A DNA stretch of 33,754 nucleotides from Planctomycetota bacterium (GTDB taxonomy: Bacteria > Planctomycetota > J058 > JAJDCP01), in contig JAJDCP010000139.1 of NCBI GenBank assembly GCA_029260765.1, forward strand, positions 1 to 33,754, read 5' to 3'. Below the pieces are notes generated by a model. That model had not been told where the DNA came from, did not search any database, and saw nothing but the letters and a program-made list of their open reading frames with translations. Position 1 is the stretch's first letter. The number at the start of each line of letters is the position of its first letter. The translations under genes and the position numbers were made by a program. Below, piece by piece: positions 23,322 to 33,754 of the stretch.

Positions 23322-26300
23322 TCAGGCCTTGCAGATGCTGCGGGCCAGTTCTTCGGGAGACAGCGCGAGCAGGTCGCGGACCGGCAGATCTTCCAACAGC
23401 GACTCGTCCCACTCTGTGTCCCACTCCGTCACCGCGCAGCGCAGCTCTTCGTAGCGCGCCCCGAGGTTCTTGAGTGCGTCCACTTTCTCGCCGAGGCTGG
23501 CATCGGCGACAAAGCGAACATGCAACAACAGCAACCCGTCGATCGTGCCGTCTGCGACCAGCGGCAGGATGACCAGGTCGCGCCCATCCCGCTTCCCCAC
23601 TCCCAACCACAACTGCCGCCGCGTGACCACGCGCCGTTTGGTGCCCTTCAGAGGGCCGGGAACGCTCGAACGCGATGGGATCTGTTCGGCGATGCCGGTC
23701 TGGGCCTCGGTGAAGATGGTGGCCGCCGGCCCGGGCATGCCCAGATTGTCCAGTCCAAACACCTTGTAGCGCGTCGCCCCATCCACCGATGCCACCAGGG
23801 GCCCGAGCACCCGTAAGGCAAGGCGGTCGCGGTACAGCAGACGCTGCGGCAACCCGCCCGCGGCGCGGAGCGAGTCCGCAAAACTGCCCCGGGGGGCATC
23901 TTCGGTGCGGGAGATCCCGACCGTCACCGTCTTGGCCTGATGCTTGATCACGTCGATGGGCCGCTGCAGCTGATCGATCGCAGCCGACAGCTCGAGCAAC
24001 AGCAGGTCGAGCAGCACTTCGGGCCCGCGCAGCTCGGGCAACCAACGGGCCATGTCATCGATGGCGATAACGCCGACAGCACACTCCAACAACAGACTCA
24101 GGCGGGCCACAGTGCGCACTTCGAGCCCGGTATCATACGCGTGCCCCAACAGGCCCGCCCGGAATTGGTCGGCCAGAGGAACCAGGCGCTGGCGCAAGCC
24201 CGCCAGGCTGTCCTCGATGCGGGCGCTCGGATCCTCCAACAAGCCCCGCAGGGTGCGCTCAACCTCCGCCCGCATGCGCCGTAGCGGTTGGGCGGTCTCA
24301 TCGATCGCCAGCGCACTGTAGTAGCCGAACAGGTGCCCGGCCACGGTGTTCAAGAGCAACGAGGGCGCCTCCGAAGCCAGCGGCACGGGAATCACCGCCG
24401 CCGCATACGGCGCGAAGCGCTCTTCCCCCTGCTCGCAGATGACGATCGGACAGGCCTTGTGGGCCTTGAAGATGGCGATCTCCTTGACCACATCCGCCAG
24501 GGCGTGGCCGGACAGCCCCGCCGCACACACCAGGATCAGGGGCTCTGAGCTGAGGTCGATGTGCTTCTTGTCCTCGATCGTGTCGACCCCGATCGACTTG
24601 TAACACAGCTCCGAGAGCTTGATGCGGATCTCGTCGGCGGCGGGCTTGGTCGGTCCGCTGCCCACACACGCCCAATAGCGCTTGCGCACCGCATGCTCGC
24701 GAGCGATGGCCTTGATGTGCTGGCTCTCGAGCAGCACCCGCTCGAGCAGCTCGGGCAGGCGGTCGAGCTCGGACAAGCGCGCCGCGATCTCGTCCTCAGA
24801 GATCGTGCCCAGCTTGTGGGCAAAGAACAGCCCGAGCAGGTAGCCCGCCACGACCTGGGAATAGAACGCCTTGGTCGACGCCACCGACATCTCGACATCG
24901 CGCCCCGAGCTGGTGTAGATCACACCATCGGCACGGGCCGAGAGATCCGAGCCGCGCCGGTTGACAATCGCCAACACGCGACCGCCCCGCTCGCGCACCA
25001 TCTCGACCGTGCGGTTGGTGTCGGTGGTGGTCCCCGACTGAGACACGGCCACCACCAACGTCTCGGGACCCAGGTCGTCGAGCTCGAAGCCGGACAGCTC
25101 GGTCGACTTCATGCCCAGCACCTCGAGCTTGCTGCCCTTGAGCAGGCGCTTGGCCAGATACGCCGTAGCCATCGCCGCGATCGAGGCCGTCCCCTGGCCT
25201 ATGGTGATGATGCGCCGCAGCTCTCCGGAGACCAGGGCGCGCACCACGTCGTCGGGAATCGCTTCATTGCCGAAGCGGAACTCGAAACGGGCGTGGCCTT
25301 CGGCGCTGTGGCTGACCAGAAAACGGCCCCGCAGGGTGCGGCGCACGCTGTCTGGAGACTCAGAGATCTCTTTGAGGAAGAAATGCGGAAAGTGCGCCCG
25401 GTCGACGTCGCGTGTCGTGATCTCAGCGATATGGGGCTCTCCGAGCGGAACCTCACTACCATCGAACGCCAGGGAACGCAGCCCAGAGCTCTCAGCATCG
25501 AGGGCCAGGATATGGCCCCGACTCTGCGGTCTAGCGGGGTCGTGCGGACGCTCCCCCTCGAGCCGGTGGAAGCGCTCGGTCAGCTCGACCAGGCCGTAGA
25601 GCTCTGAGGCGAACATGTAGCCTTCGGGCAGCTCTCCGACATACAAGCCCTGACCGGAGCCCTTGAGCGCCAACAGGGTCAGCCCCGGCGCCTGGCTGGT
25701 GTGGGCACAGATGGCCAACGAACCTTCGAGCAGCCCGACGGTGCGCCGGAAGGCCTCGAGCGGCTCAGCCTGTTGCAGCAGCTCGAGGTCGAACAGCACT
25801 GGAATCACCTTGGCATCGGAGGTGGTGCCTTCAGGAATGTGCAGACCCTTGTCCGCCAGCATAGCCCGCAACGGCTGATAGTTGTCGACATCACCGTTGA
25901 CCGAGGCTGCGACGAAGTACGGCCGGCTGCCCGAGGCCAGCACACCATTGCTGTGCGGGTGGGCGTTGGCCTCGTTGATGATCCCATTCGAGGCCCAGCG
26001 GGTGTGGGCAAAGACGTTGGCCAGGGCTTCAGGATGCCCGAGCGCCGCCCGCAGCAGGTCGTCGTCGCGTACCTTGGCGCGCAGCGTCTCTACGTTGCTG
26101 CCCAGCTCCCCGATCTCGGCGGCGATCTTGATCGAGAACGCGAGACATGCCCCGTCGTTCGAGACCAGAGTGACCGCTCCGTCTTTGTGCTCACGGATTG
26201 CCTGCCGCCTCTGCAGATCTTCCTGCAAAGCAGCCGGCAACTGCTCGATGGCTCCCGCTGGCAGGCGCACCAGCACGGCCAGGCCCGACGAGTCGCGGCC

Positions 26301-26786
26301 CCGTACCTCGAGCAAGGCCAGCGCCTGGAAGATCAGGTCGAGGCGCCACATCTCGAACTGCAGCTTGGGGCGAGCGGTGTCCCCCCGCAACAACGTGAGC
26401 AGGCGCGGACGCGCAGCGAGAAAGTCCCGGCTCAACCGCCAGGCAGCGTCCTTGCTGAGCGTCAACACCCGGTTGGTCGCCTCGAGCTCACGGGGATCGA
26501 CCGCGCCACGAACCAGACGCGCCTCCAGGCCGTCGGCGATGCTTGTGAGGACGTCGGCGGCCGCCTGGTAACGTGTCTGCAACTCGGGCCGGGCGAGCAA
26601 CTCAGCGCAGGCGGGAAAGCCCCGCAAAGGGCGCAGAACTTCGACGGTCTCGAGCAGACGTCGCTCCAGCTCGCGCAGGCCGAGCTCCGGATGCAGCTCT
26701 TCGACACCGGCCAGGCCTTCAAGCAGCTCGGGCGCCGCCAGACGCTCTGGATCGAACCGGGCCACGATTCCGACGATTCCACACAT
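23322..26786 (-). CDS. Giant GlmS-like glutamine amidotransferase/SIS protein
   Basis: 1154 residues, nearly twice a normal GlmS (about 610). Met1-Cys2 (MCGIVGIVARF) supplies the N-terminal nucleophile of class II amidotransferases. About 135 extra helical residues (12-150) then separate this from RGRDSSG (163-169; the canonical motif sits near residue 26). HTRWASNG (261-268), NGDVDNY and FPHFFLKEISESPDSVRRTL (the linker before the isomerase domain) match GlmS. SIS1 has ITIGQGTASIAAMATAYLA and SQSGTTTDT; SIS2 has VGSGPTKPAADEIRIKLSE. HQAKTVTVG around Lys952 resembles the LAKSVTVE C-terminal loop of GlmS with its catalytic lysine, but here about 200 further residues follow. Glutamine plus fructose-6-phosphate to glucosamine-6-phosphate is the likely or ancestral reaction. 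Start ATG has GAGGAAG upstream; in-frame upstream sequence to 27236 is antisense shadow. Confidence 0.82.
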   Translation of the reverse strand: MCGIVGIVARFDPERLAAPELLEGLAGVEELHPELGLRELERRLLETVEVLRPLRGFPACAELLARPELQTRYQAAADVLTSIADGLEARLVRGAVDPRELEATNRVLTLSKDAAWRLSRDFLAARPRLLTLLRGDTARPKLQFEMWRLDLIFQALALLEVRGRDSSGLAVLVRLPAGAIEQLPAALQEDLQRRQAIREHKDGAVTLVSNDGACLAFSIKIAAEIGELGSNVETLRAKVRDDDLLRAALGHPEALANVFAHTRWASNGIINEANAHPHSNGVLASGSRPYFVAASVNGDVDNYQPLRAMLADKGLHIPEGTTSDAKVIPVLFDLELLQQAEPLEAFRRTVGLLEGSLAICAHTSQAPGLTLLALKGSGQGLYVGELPEGYMFASELYGLVELTERFHRLEGERPHDPARPQSRGHILALDAESSGLRSLAFDGSEVPLGEPHIAEITTRDVDRAHFPHFFLKEISESPDSVRRTLRGRFLVSHSAEGHARFEFRFGNEAIPDDVVRALVSGELRRIITIGQGTASIAAMATAYLAKRLLKGSKLEVLGMKSTELSGFELDDLGPETLVVAVSQSGTTTDTNRTVEMVRERGGRVLAIVNRRGSDLSARADGVIYTSSGRDVEMSVASTKAFYSQVVAGYLLGLFFAHKLGTISEDEIAARLSELDRLPELLERVLLESQHIKAIAREHAVRKRYWACVGSGPTKPAADEIRIKLSELCYKSIGVDTIEDKKHIDLSSEPLILVCAAGLSGHALADVVKEIAIFKAHKACPIVICEQGEERFAPYAAAVIPVPLASEAPSLLLNTVAGHLFGYYSALAIDETAQPLRRMRAEVERTLRGLLEDPSARIEDSLAGLRQRLVPLADQFRAGLLGHAYDTGLEVRTVARLSLLLECAVGVIAIDDMARWLPELRGPEVLLDLLLLELSAAIDQLQRPIDVIKHQAKTVTVGISRTEDAPRGSFADSLRAAGGLPQRLLYRDRLALRVLGPLVASVDGATRYKVFGLDNLGMPGPAATIFTEAQTGIAEQIPSRSSVPGPLKGTKRRVVTRRQLWLGVGKRDGRDLVILPLVADGTIDGLLLLHVRFVADASLGEKVDALKNLGARYEELRCAVTEWDTEWDESLLEDLPVRDLLALSPEELARSICKA

Positions 26787-26870
26787 GGAGACTTCCTCGG
26801 GGGAATGAAGATGCCATGGTACTCCGTCCAGGGAGGCACGACCAGGGAAGCAGAACGCCGGGAAATTTCC

Positions 26871-26899
26871 TTCGCAGGCACCGGCTTTTGGCCTACGAT
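26871..26899 (+). promoter_or_regulatory. Putative promoter of the AbrB-like gene cluster
   Basis: TTCGCA, 17 nt, TACGAT, each 4 of 6 to consensus, in the 162-nt divergent region. Between it and the start codon, CCGGGA-AGCAC-TCCCGG (26915-26931) is a 6-bp stem in the leader, or an operator for the AbrB-like protein itself. Confidence 0.35.
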
Positions 26900-26948
26900 G
26901 TCCATCGGCAGAATCCGGGAAGCACTCCCGGAGACGCGGAGCAACGAC

Positions 26949-27254
26949 ATGCGAGAACGCCTGGACCGAGAGGGGCGGCTCGTACTTCCGCCAGAGATGC
27001 TCGCGGCCATCGGCGTGCGTCCCGGGCAGGAAGTCGACCTCAGCCGTCAGGGCAAGAGGATCGTCATCGAGCGCTACGTTCCCAAAGATCCTTTTGCGCA
27101 GCCGCAGATCAAGCCCAAAGTGAGCTTCGACGGGCTCTTGAAGCGTGAAGAGCGGCGCCGCAAAGAGGCCTCGGACATCTTTGAAGAGCGCCTCAAAGAC
27201 CCGCCCAAGCTCGATGAGCTGCGGCCCGAAGACCACCCGGACTTCTGGCGATGA
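26949..27254 (+). CDS. AbrB/SpoVT-type DNA-binding protein
   Basis: 101 residues. Residues 1-45 (MRERLDREGRLVLPPEMLAA, then IGVRPGQEVDLSRQGKRIVIERY) are a swapped-hairpin AbrB/MazE domain, which binds DNA as a dimer. The C-terminal half is charged and helical (KREERRRKEASDIFEERL). The family includes global regulators and antitoxins; no toxin is recognisable next to it. The ATG at 26949 is chosen for GGAG about 8 nt upstream and for the domain start; an earlier ATG at 26898 has no ribosome-binding site. The stop overlaps the next gene as ATGA. Confidence 0.78.
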   Translation: MRERLDREGRLVLPPEMLAAIGVRPGQEVDLSRQGKRIVIERYVPKDPFAQPQIKPKVSFDGLLKREERRRKEASDIFEERLKDPPKLDELRPEDHPDFWR

Positions 27255-27727
27255 GCCGGGACACTGTGCTGTTGCGGCATCGCAAAGAGAAGAAGAGCAA
27301 GTGTTCGCTGCAACCGCTGGTGGGTAAACCGGGCTTCACCTTCGTCAGCTGGCCAGCAGGGACGCTGCCAGACCTCACCGGATACCTGCGGCTCGATCCC
27401 GAGGGTCCTCCCTTGCGGGCTGAAGACCGCGACCAGGGCCTCTTGCTGGTCGACGCCACCTGGCGCTACGCCGAGCGCATGATCGCGAGCGTGGCCGAGG
27501 TACCTGGCCGCTCGCTACCCGGCCTGCAGACCGCCTACCCGCGGCGCTCGAAGCTGCATGAAGAACCCGAAGGCGGCCTGGCTTCGATCGAAGCCCTGTA
27601 CGCTGCCTACCTGATCACGGGCCGCGCCACCGAGGGACTGCTCGACGGATACCGCTGGGCCGAAGCCTTTGTGGCGGCCAACGCCGACGCCTTTGAGAGC
27701 TACCGGCGGGCCGCGACCATTCCCTAG
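27251..27727 (+). CDS. DTW/Tsr3-like protein, putative aminocarboxypropyltransferase
   Basis: 158 residues. LLVDATWRYAERMI, RSLPGLQTAYPRRSKL, GGLASIEALYAAYLITGR and LLDGYRWAEAFVAANADAF follow the motif order of the SPOUT-like Tsr3 and DTW (TapT/TuaA) families, which move the 3-amino-3-carboxypropyl group of S-adenosylmethionine onto rRNA or tRNA uridines. The assignment rests on motif order and is at family level; the RNA target is unknown. It starts inside the AbrB-like stop (ATGA) and ends 8 nt before the zinc-ribbon gene. Confidence 0.6.
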   Translation: MSRDTVLLRHRKEKKSKCSLQPLVGKPGFTFVSWPAGTLPDLTGYLRLDPEGPPLRAEDRDQGLLLVDATWRYAERMIASVAEVPGRSLPGLQTAYPRRSKLHEEPEGGLASIEALYAAYLITGRATEGLLDGYRWAEAFVAANADAFESYRRAATIP

Positions 27728-27735
27728 GAGGTGCG

Positions 27736-28014
27736 ATGAAGAACGCGCAGTGCTGCATCAAGTGCAATCAGGGGAAGATCTTCCACGCCCATGACGTGTT
27801 GGATCGCGGCGAGGGCAATGCGGGCCTGCCGATGGCGATCGGACGCAGCGGGGTGATCCATGCGCACGACTTCGGCACACTCGAGGCCTACATCTGCATG
27901 AGCTGCGGCTACACCGAGTTCTATGTACAGAATCCGCGCGAGCTCGAAGACGTGCAACCCGACACCGGAGGCATCGGGCTCGGCGAGGTACGCAAGGGCG
28001 GTCCCTGCGCCTGA
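27736..28014 (+). CDS. Small zinc-ribbon protein
   Basis: 92 residues. Two cysteine pairs, CIKC near residue 7 and CMSCGYTEFY near residue 54, are spaced as in a zinc ribbon; the loop between them has conserved-looking His residues (FHAHD, IHAHDFG). I do not recognise a named family. AGGAGGT precedes the ATG. It closes a three-gene unit with the AbrB-like and DTW-like genes and converges on the acyl-AMP ligase with 6 bp between stops. Confidence 0.7.
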   Translation: MKNAQCCIKCNQGKIFHAHDVLDRGEGNAGLPMAIGRSGVIHAHDFGTLEAYICMSCGYTEFYVQNPRELEDVQPDTGGIGLGEVRKGGPCA

Positions 28015-28020
28015 GACGTG

Positions 28021-29844
28021 CTATTTCGACCCGGTCAGACGGCCGATCTTGCGGACCAGGCTCTTGACGTAGGCCTTGCCCACCTGCCAGCCCACCCAGC
28101 CGGTGCGCCCCAGAGAGCCGCTCAGATAGCGTTCGCGCGCCATGTAGCGCTGGATCTTGCCGCTGCTGGTCTTCGGCAATGTGCCCGGCGGGCAAAGCAC
28201 CAGGTGGTCGAGCTTGCAGCCGACGATCTTGGCGACATGGGCCTTGAGCGCGAAGTCCAGCTCACGCTTGTCCTTCTCGTCGCTGATGCGCGTCTCGGCA
28301 GCGCACACGATGTCCTCGGTGGCGCGGGCCTTGTTGTAGACGCCGAAAGCCGCGACACAGCCGGTACGCACACCCTTGACCGCGGCCGCCGCCCCTTCGA
28401 TGTCCTGCGGATAGAAGTTGCGCCCGCCTTTGATGATCATGTCCTTGAGACGCCCGGTGACGTACAGCCTTCCGTCAGACATGTAGCCGAGATCACGGGT
28501 GTGCAACCAGCCGTCGATCAACGTCTTGGCCGTCGCTTCGGGGTTCTTGTAGTACTCTTGCATCACCGAAGGACTGCGGATGATGACCTCTCCCTCGACA
28601 CGGGCAGGCAGCTCTTTGTGCTTCCGGTCGACGATCTTAACTTCGTGGTCGGGCAGGGGATAACCGACCGAGATCCACTCTTTGACCCTCTGCGGGCGCG
28701 CATTGGGTCCCACGGCCGGAAAGCTCTTCTGGCCCTCGTCGTCGATGACCTCTTCGACAATATCGATGCACGGCCGTTCGCCAAGTTTCGGAAAGGTGAC
28801 AGCCAGTGAGTTCTCAGCCAGACCATAGACTGGGTAGAACGACTCCGGAGCAAAGCCGTAGGCGCCGAAACGCTCGGTGAAGCTCTCGATCGTCTCGCGA
28901 TGGATGGGCTCGGCCCCGCAGTAGGCCACACGCCAGCTCGAGAGATCCAGGCCCTCGAGCTCTTTGGGACGGCACTTCTTGACACACAGGTTGTAGGCGA
29001 AGTTGGGCGCCGGGCTGAGGGTGCCGCGGTAGTCGCTGAAGGCACGCAACCAGCGGCTGGGGCGGCGCACGAAGTCTTGCGGAGGGATCACCACGCAGGG
29101 CATTCCCCAAAGCATCGAATTCAGCACTGTGCCGATCAAACCCATATCGTGGTACAGCGGCAACCAGCTGACGCAGACATCGGTCTCCGGCGCGAAGGCT
29201 GTCGCCGTTCCGATCGCCGTCATGTTGTGGATGATGTTGGAATGGGCCAGCACCACACCCTTCTGGCTGCCTGTGCTGCCGCTGGTGTATTGGATCAGGG
29301 CCGGATCTTGCGGCCGGGCATGCCAGGGGTCGACGATCGCGTCGCTCTCCTGGTTGATCTGCTCGATGGTGGCCAGAAAACGCACCTGCGTCTGGCGCTT
29401 GACCAGATTCGCGATCATGCGGATCTTCTTGAAGGTCACGACCCCTACGGCCTCGGCATTGCGCACCAGGGCGGCGAGACGGTCGACATAGTCGTCGAGG
29501 TGGCCGAGCCGGAAGGGCGGGTAGACGGGCACCGGCACCGCCCCGCAGAGCTGGATGCCGAAGAAGGTGAAGAAGAACTCCGTGCCGGTCGGCAGCATGA
29601 TCAGGACTTTGTCGCCGGGCTTGACGCCCCGCGTCCGCAGGGAACCGGCGTACTGGTGGGCACGGTCGTGCAGCTCACCATAGCTGAGCAGGTAGGGCTC
29701 TTGCTTGGCTTCGAGGATGCGGTAGCAGAGGTCGTCGCGGTTGTGCTCGTTGCGGAACTTGAGGACCTCGAGCAGGGTGCCTAGATGGGTGGCGGGCTTG
29801 CGCTGCGTCTCGAGTTGCTCGATGTTCTTCTCGGGCGACTGCAT
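28021..29844 (-). CDS. Fatty acyl-AMP ligase (FAAL/FadD-like)
   Basis: 607 residues, ANL superfamily. It should activate a fatty acid with ATP to acyl-adenylate for transfer to a carrier protein (FAAL) or CoA. P-loop YTSGSTGSQKGVVLAHSN, SWLPLYHDMGLIG (typical of FAALs), GAEPIHRETIESF, YPVYGLAENSLAV, the hinge region WLHTRDLGYMSDGRLYVTGRLKDMIIKGGRNFYPQDIE and the catalytic lysine in TSSGKIQRYMA are all present. The last 35 residues are a short basic extension. ATG at 29842-29844 is chosen (GAGGAT upstream, weakly spaced); upstream in-frame codons look non-coding. No acyl carrier protein or polyketide gene is adjacent. Confidence 0.9.
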   Translation of the reverse strand: MQSPEKNIEQLETQRKPATHLGTLLEVLKFRNEHNRDDLCYRILEAKQEPYLLSYGELHDRAHQYAGSLRTRGVKPGDKVLIMLPTGTEFFFTFFGIQLCGAVPVPVYPPFRLGHLDDYVDRLAALVRNAEAVGVVTFKKIRMIANLVKRQTQVRFLATIEQINQESDAIVDPWHARPQDPALIQYTSGSTGSQKGVVLAHSNIIHNMTAIGTATAFAPETDVCVSWLPLYHDMGLIGTVLNSMLWGMPCVVIPPQDFVRRPSRWLRAFSDYRGTLSPAPNFAYNLCVKKCRPKELEGLDLSSWRVAYCGAEPIHRETIESFTERFGAYGFAPESFYPVYGLAENSLAVTFPKLGERPCIDIVEEVIDDEGQKSFPAVGPNARPQRVKEWISVGYPLPDHEVKIVDRKHKELPARVEGEVIIRSPSVMQEYYKNPEATAKTLIDGWLHTRDLGYMSDGRLYVTGRLKDMIIKGGRNFYPQDIEGAAAAVKGVRTGCVAAFGVYNKARATEDIVCAAETRISDEKDKRELDFALKAHVAKIVGCKLDHLVLCPPGTLPKTSSGKIQRYMARERYLSGSLGRTGWVGWQVGKAYVKSLVRKIGRLTGSK

Positions 29845-30027
29845 CACGAAGCTATCCTCAATTTGGGGGGTGCCGCGACGATCGGCCCGCGGCATCGAGG
29901 GTCGACCCAATGGCGGCGGCGGGTGGTGGGCGCCCGGTGTACCGGGGACACTCTACCGCAAAGGGCGGGAGCCCGAAAGGTTTTGCGTACCGAGCGGTCA
30001 AGTTCCCCGGTCCGCACCGGCGCTGAG

Positions 30028-30036
30028 TGCTACACT
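30028..30036 (+). promoter_or_regulatory. Possible extended -10 promoter for the LOG gene
   Basis: TGC-TACACT is an extended -10 element 55 nt before the ATG in the 246-nt divergent region. No good -35 is present, as expected for that promoter type. The rest of 29845-30090 shows no small gene. Confidence 0.3.
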
Positions 30037-30090
30037 GCCTTGTATGCGCTCAGGCACTGCCGTTGGGCCCGGACGGCGGAAGGAAGAACG

Positions 30091-30789
30091 ATGGACAGCG
30101 CTCCGATTCCCCAGCCCTTCTGTGATGTCGTCGAAGCCTCGATCTACAACCTGTGGGAGGTCATCCACCAGCTGTCCTGTCAGCTCCCCAAGCGTGGCCG
30201 CCGTTTTCGTGTGTCGATGTTTGGGAGCGCGCGGGTCAAGGAAGGCACGCCGCTGTACGAGCAGGCCGTGCAGCTGGCGGCCGCCCTGTCGCGCAGCGGC
30301 TGCGACATCATCACCGGCGGCGGTCCCGGCTTGATGGAGGCCGCCAATCAGGGCGAGAACCTCGGCGATCCGGAAAACCTGACGACGTCCTTCGGGCTGC
30401 CGGTCGAATTGCCCTTTGAAGAAGAACCGAACCCCTTTGTCGAGCGGCTCTACCACCACAAGACCTTCTTCAGCCGCCTGCACCACTTCGTCCATCTCTC
30501 CAACGCCTACGTGGTGATGCCCGGCGGCCTCGGCACGACGCTCGAGCTGTTGATCGCCTGGCAATTGTTGCAGGTCAAACACATAGAGGGCACCCCGTTG
30601 ATCCTCTTCGGCCCCATGTGGGACGGCCTGCTCGACTGGATGCGCGCGTCGATGCTGGAATTCGCCCCGCCGCTGATCCACGGGCGCGACCTGCAGATCC
30701 CGAAGGTGGCCCAGTCGGTCGACGAAGTGATCGCGCTGTTGGCGCCTGCCCGGGAAGCGTGGGAAATGGAAGCGGCCGAGGGTACCTGA
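30091..30789 (+). CDS. LOG-family protein (TIGR00730-like nucleotide 5'-monophosphate phosphoribohydrolase)
   Basis: 232 residues, Rossmann-like. SMFGSARVKEG, ITGGGPGLMEAANQGE and MPGGLGTTLELLIAWQ are the diagnostic motifs (PGGxGTxxE). Family members, once annotated as lysine decarboxylases, cleave ribose-5-phosphate from AMP or cytokinin nucleotides. GGAAGGAAG precedes the ATG. The stop lies 29 nt before the kinase-TPR gene on the same strand, so they are likely co-transcribed; a functional link is unknown. Confidence 0.9.
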   Translation: MDSAPIPQPFCDVVEASIYNLWEVIHQLSCQLPKRGRRFRVSMFGSARVKEGTPLYEQAVQLAAALSRSGCDIITGGGPGLMEAANQGENLGDPENLTTSFGLPVELPFEEEPNPFVERLYHHKTFFSRLHHFVHLSNAYVVMPGGLGTTLELLIAWQLLQVKHIEGTPLILFGPMWDGLLDWMRASMLEFAPPLIHGRDLQIPKVAQSVDEVIALLAPAREAWEMEAAEGT

Positions 30790-30818
30790 GACGGCCCGCA
30801 GCGAGGAGCCCGCATCCG

Positions 30819-33209
<2,391 letters not shown>

Positions 33210-33238
33210 GGGGGTGCGCCGGCTCCGGACCCGTGACC

Positions 33239-33256
33239 GGTTCCGGTTCCGGTTCC
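33239..33256. repeat. Hexanucleotide repeat (GGTTCC)x3
   Basis: Three exact copies, flanked on both sides by GTGACCGG, just 30 nt beyond the kinase stop. Part of the repeat-rich stretch to 33484. Confidence 0.75.
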
Positions 33257-33278
33257 GTGACCGGTCCCGACTGCCGAT

Positions 33279-33396
33279 GAAGAACGAGGAGGGAGGACCG
33301 GGGTCCGAGGACCGAGGGGTATGGGTATGGACCCTGCCCCCACAGCATCCTCGCATGCCGATGCCGAGGCGACTTCGTCTTCCCTCCTCGGTCTTC
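33279..33396. repeat. Inverted repeat of 18-nt purine/pyrimidine arms
   Basis: GAAGAACGAGGAGGGAGG (33279-33296) and the reverse complement of 33379-33396 match in 16 of 18 positions. The arms are separated by 82 nt containing GGGTAT and GCCGAT direct repeats. They could fold into a long hairpin in a transcript reading past the kinase gene. Confidence 0.6.
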
Positions 33397-33433
33397 TGTC
33401 CCCTCGGTCTTCGGTCCCCTCGGTCTTCAGGCC
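33386..33433. repeat. 16-bp tandem repeat x3
   Basis: CCTCGGTCTTCTGTCC, CCTCGGTCTTCGGTCC and CCTCGGTCTTCAGGCC follow each other directly, differing only in the last five bases. The unit shares CGGT with the neighbouring hexamers. Confidence 0.75.
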
Positions 33434-33452
33434 TTCGGTGTCGGGACCGCGC

Positions 33453-33671
<219 letters not shown>

Positions 33672-33723
33672 GTAGGGGCGGGGTTTACCCCCGCCCGCGG
33701 GAGGGGGTAAACCCCTCCCCTAC
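33672..33723. repeat. 52-bp near-perfect palindromic repeat
   Basis: The left arm GTAGGGGCGGGGTTTACCCC plus one C pairs with the right arm in 20 of 21 positions around a 10-nt centre that is itself palindromic (CCCGCGGG). Each arm contains GGGGTTTACCCC-type sub-palindromes, so alternative cruciform folds exist. It resembles the interspersed GTAGGGG...CCCCTAC repeats seen in many environmental genomes, and a relative lies at 1-41. Confidence 0.75.
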
Positions 33724-33754
33724 AAAGAGAAAAGTCGGTCTTTCCCACCGAGAC

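Noticed and set aside
25701..26948. Long plus-strand frame upstream of the AbrB-like gene
   Set aside because: It is antisense to the GlmS-like gene; only the part from 26949 has domain homology and a ribosome-binding site.

Overview
The window is high-GC bacterial DNA packed with genes on both strands, with short intergenic gaps, many 4-nt stop/start overlaps and frequent GTG or TTG starts. The gene content fits a Gram-negative with complex signalling and lipid chemistry: a CarF/PEDS1-type plasmalogen desaturase homologue, a fatty acyl-AMP ligase, a Ser/Thr kinase fused to TPRs, WD40 propellers, prepilin-like proteins and a VKOR-DsbA fusion. This mixture is familiar from deltaproteobacterial/myxobacterial and planctomycetal lineages; I cannot fix the phylum. 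Both window edges lie in copies of one GC-rich palindromic repeat, so this may be a contig that broke at repeats.

The most notable item is at the left end (143-703, minus). A secreted TlpA/thioredoxin-like protein is interrupted by a single in-frame TGA exactly where the first redox cysteine of WCGPC belongs, and a hairpin that fits a bacterial SECIS follows at once. I read it as a selenoprotein (Sec78, Cys81). It lies downstream of the CarF/PEDS1-like gene on the same strand.

Layout. 143-1554 (minus): desaturase homologue then Sec-thioredoxin. 1686-5313 (minus): DnaJ/CbpA-type co-chaperone then ClpB. 5507-7620 (minus): holA then a GT4 glycosyltransferase, coupled by a 4-nt overlap. 7744-9126 (plus): membrane-anchored TAXI-type solute-binding protein without transporter genes. 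9101-13884 (minus): VKOR-DsbA fusion, Aat, class IV aminotransferase (joined by GTGA overlaps), then a 14-repeat WD40 protein. 14080-15013 (plus): two prepilin-like genes. 15407-22339 (plus): a tight cluster of a secreted HEAT/propeller protein, two dynamin-like membrane GTPases, a small membrane protein and a family 5 uracil-DNA glycosylase. 22359-23084 (minus): a tail-anchored protein. 23151-23309: a MITE-like element. 23322-26786 (minus): a giant GlmS-like protein. 26949-28014 (plus): AbrB-like regulator, DTW/Tsr3-like protein and a zinc-ribbon protein. 28021-29844 (minus): fatty acyl-AMP ligase. 30091-33209 (plus): LOG-family protein and kinase-TPR protein. 33210-33754: repeat-rich non-coding DNA.

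No tRNA, rRNA, CRISPR array, complete insertion sequence or phage gene was recognised. Functions are inferred by reading the translations for family motifs; no database or folding program was used.
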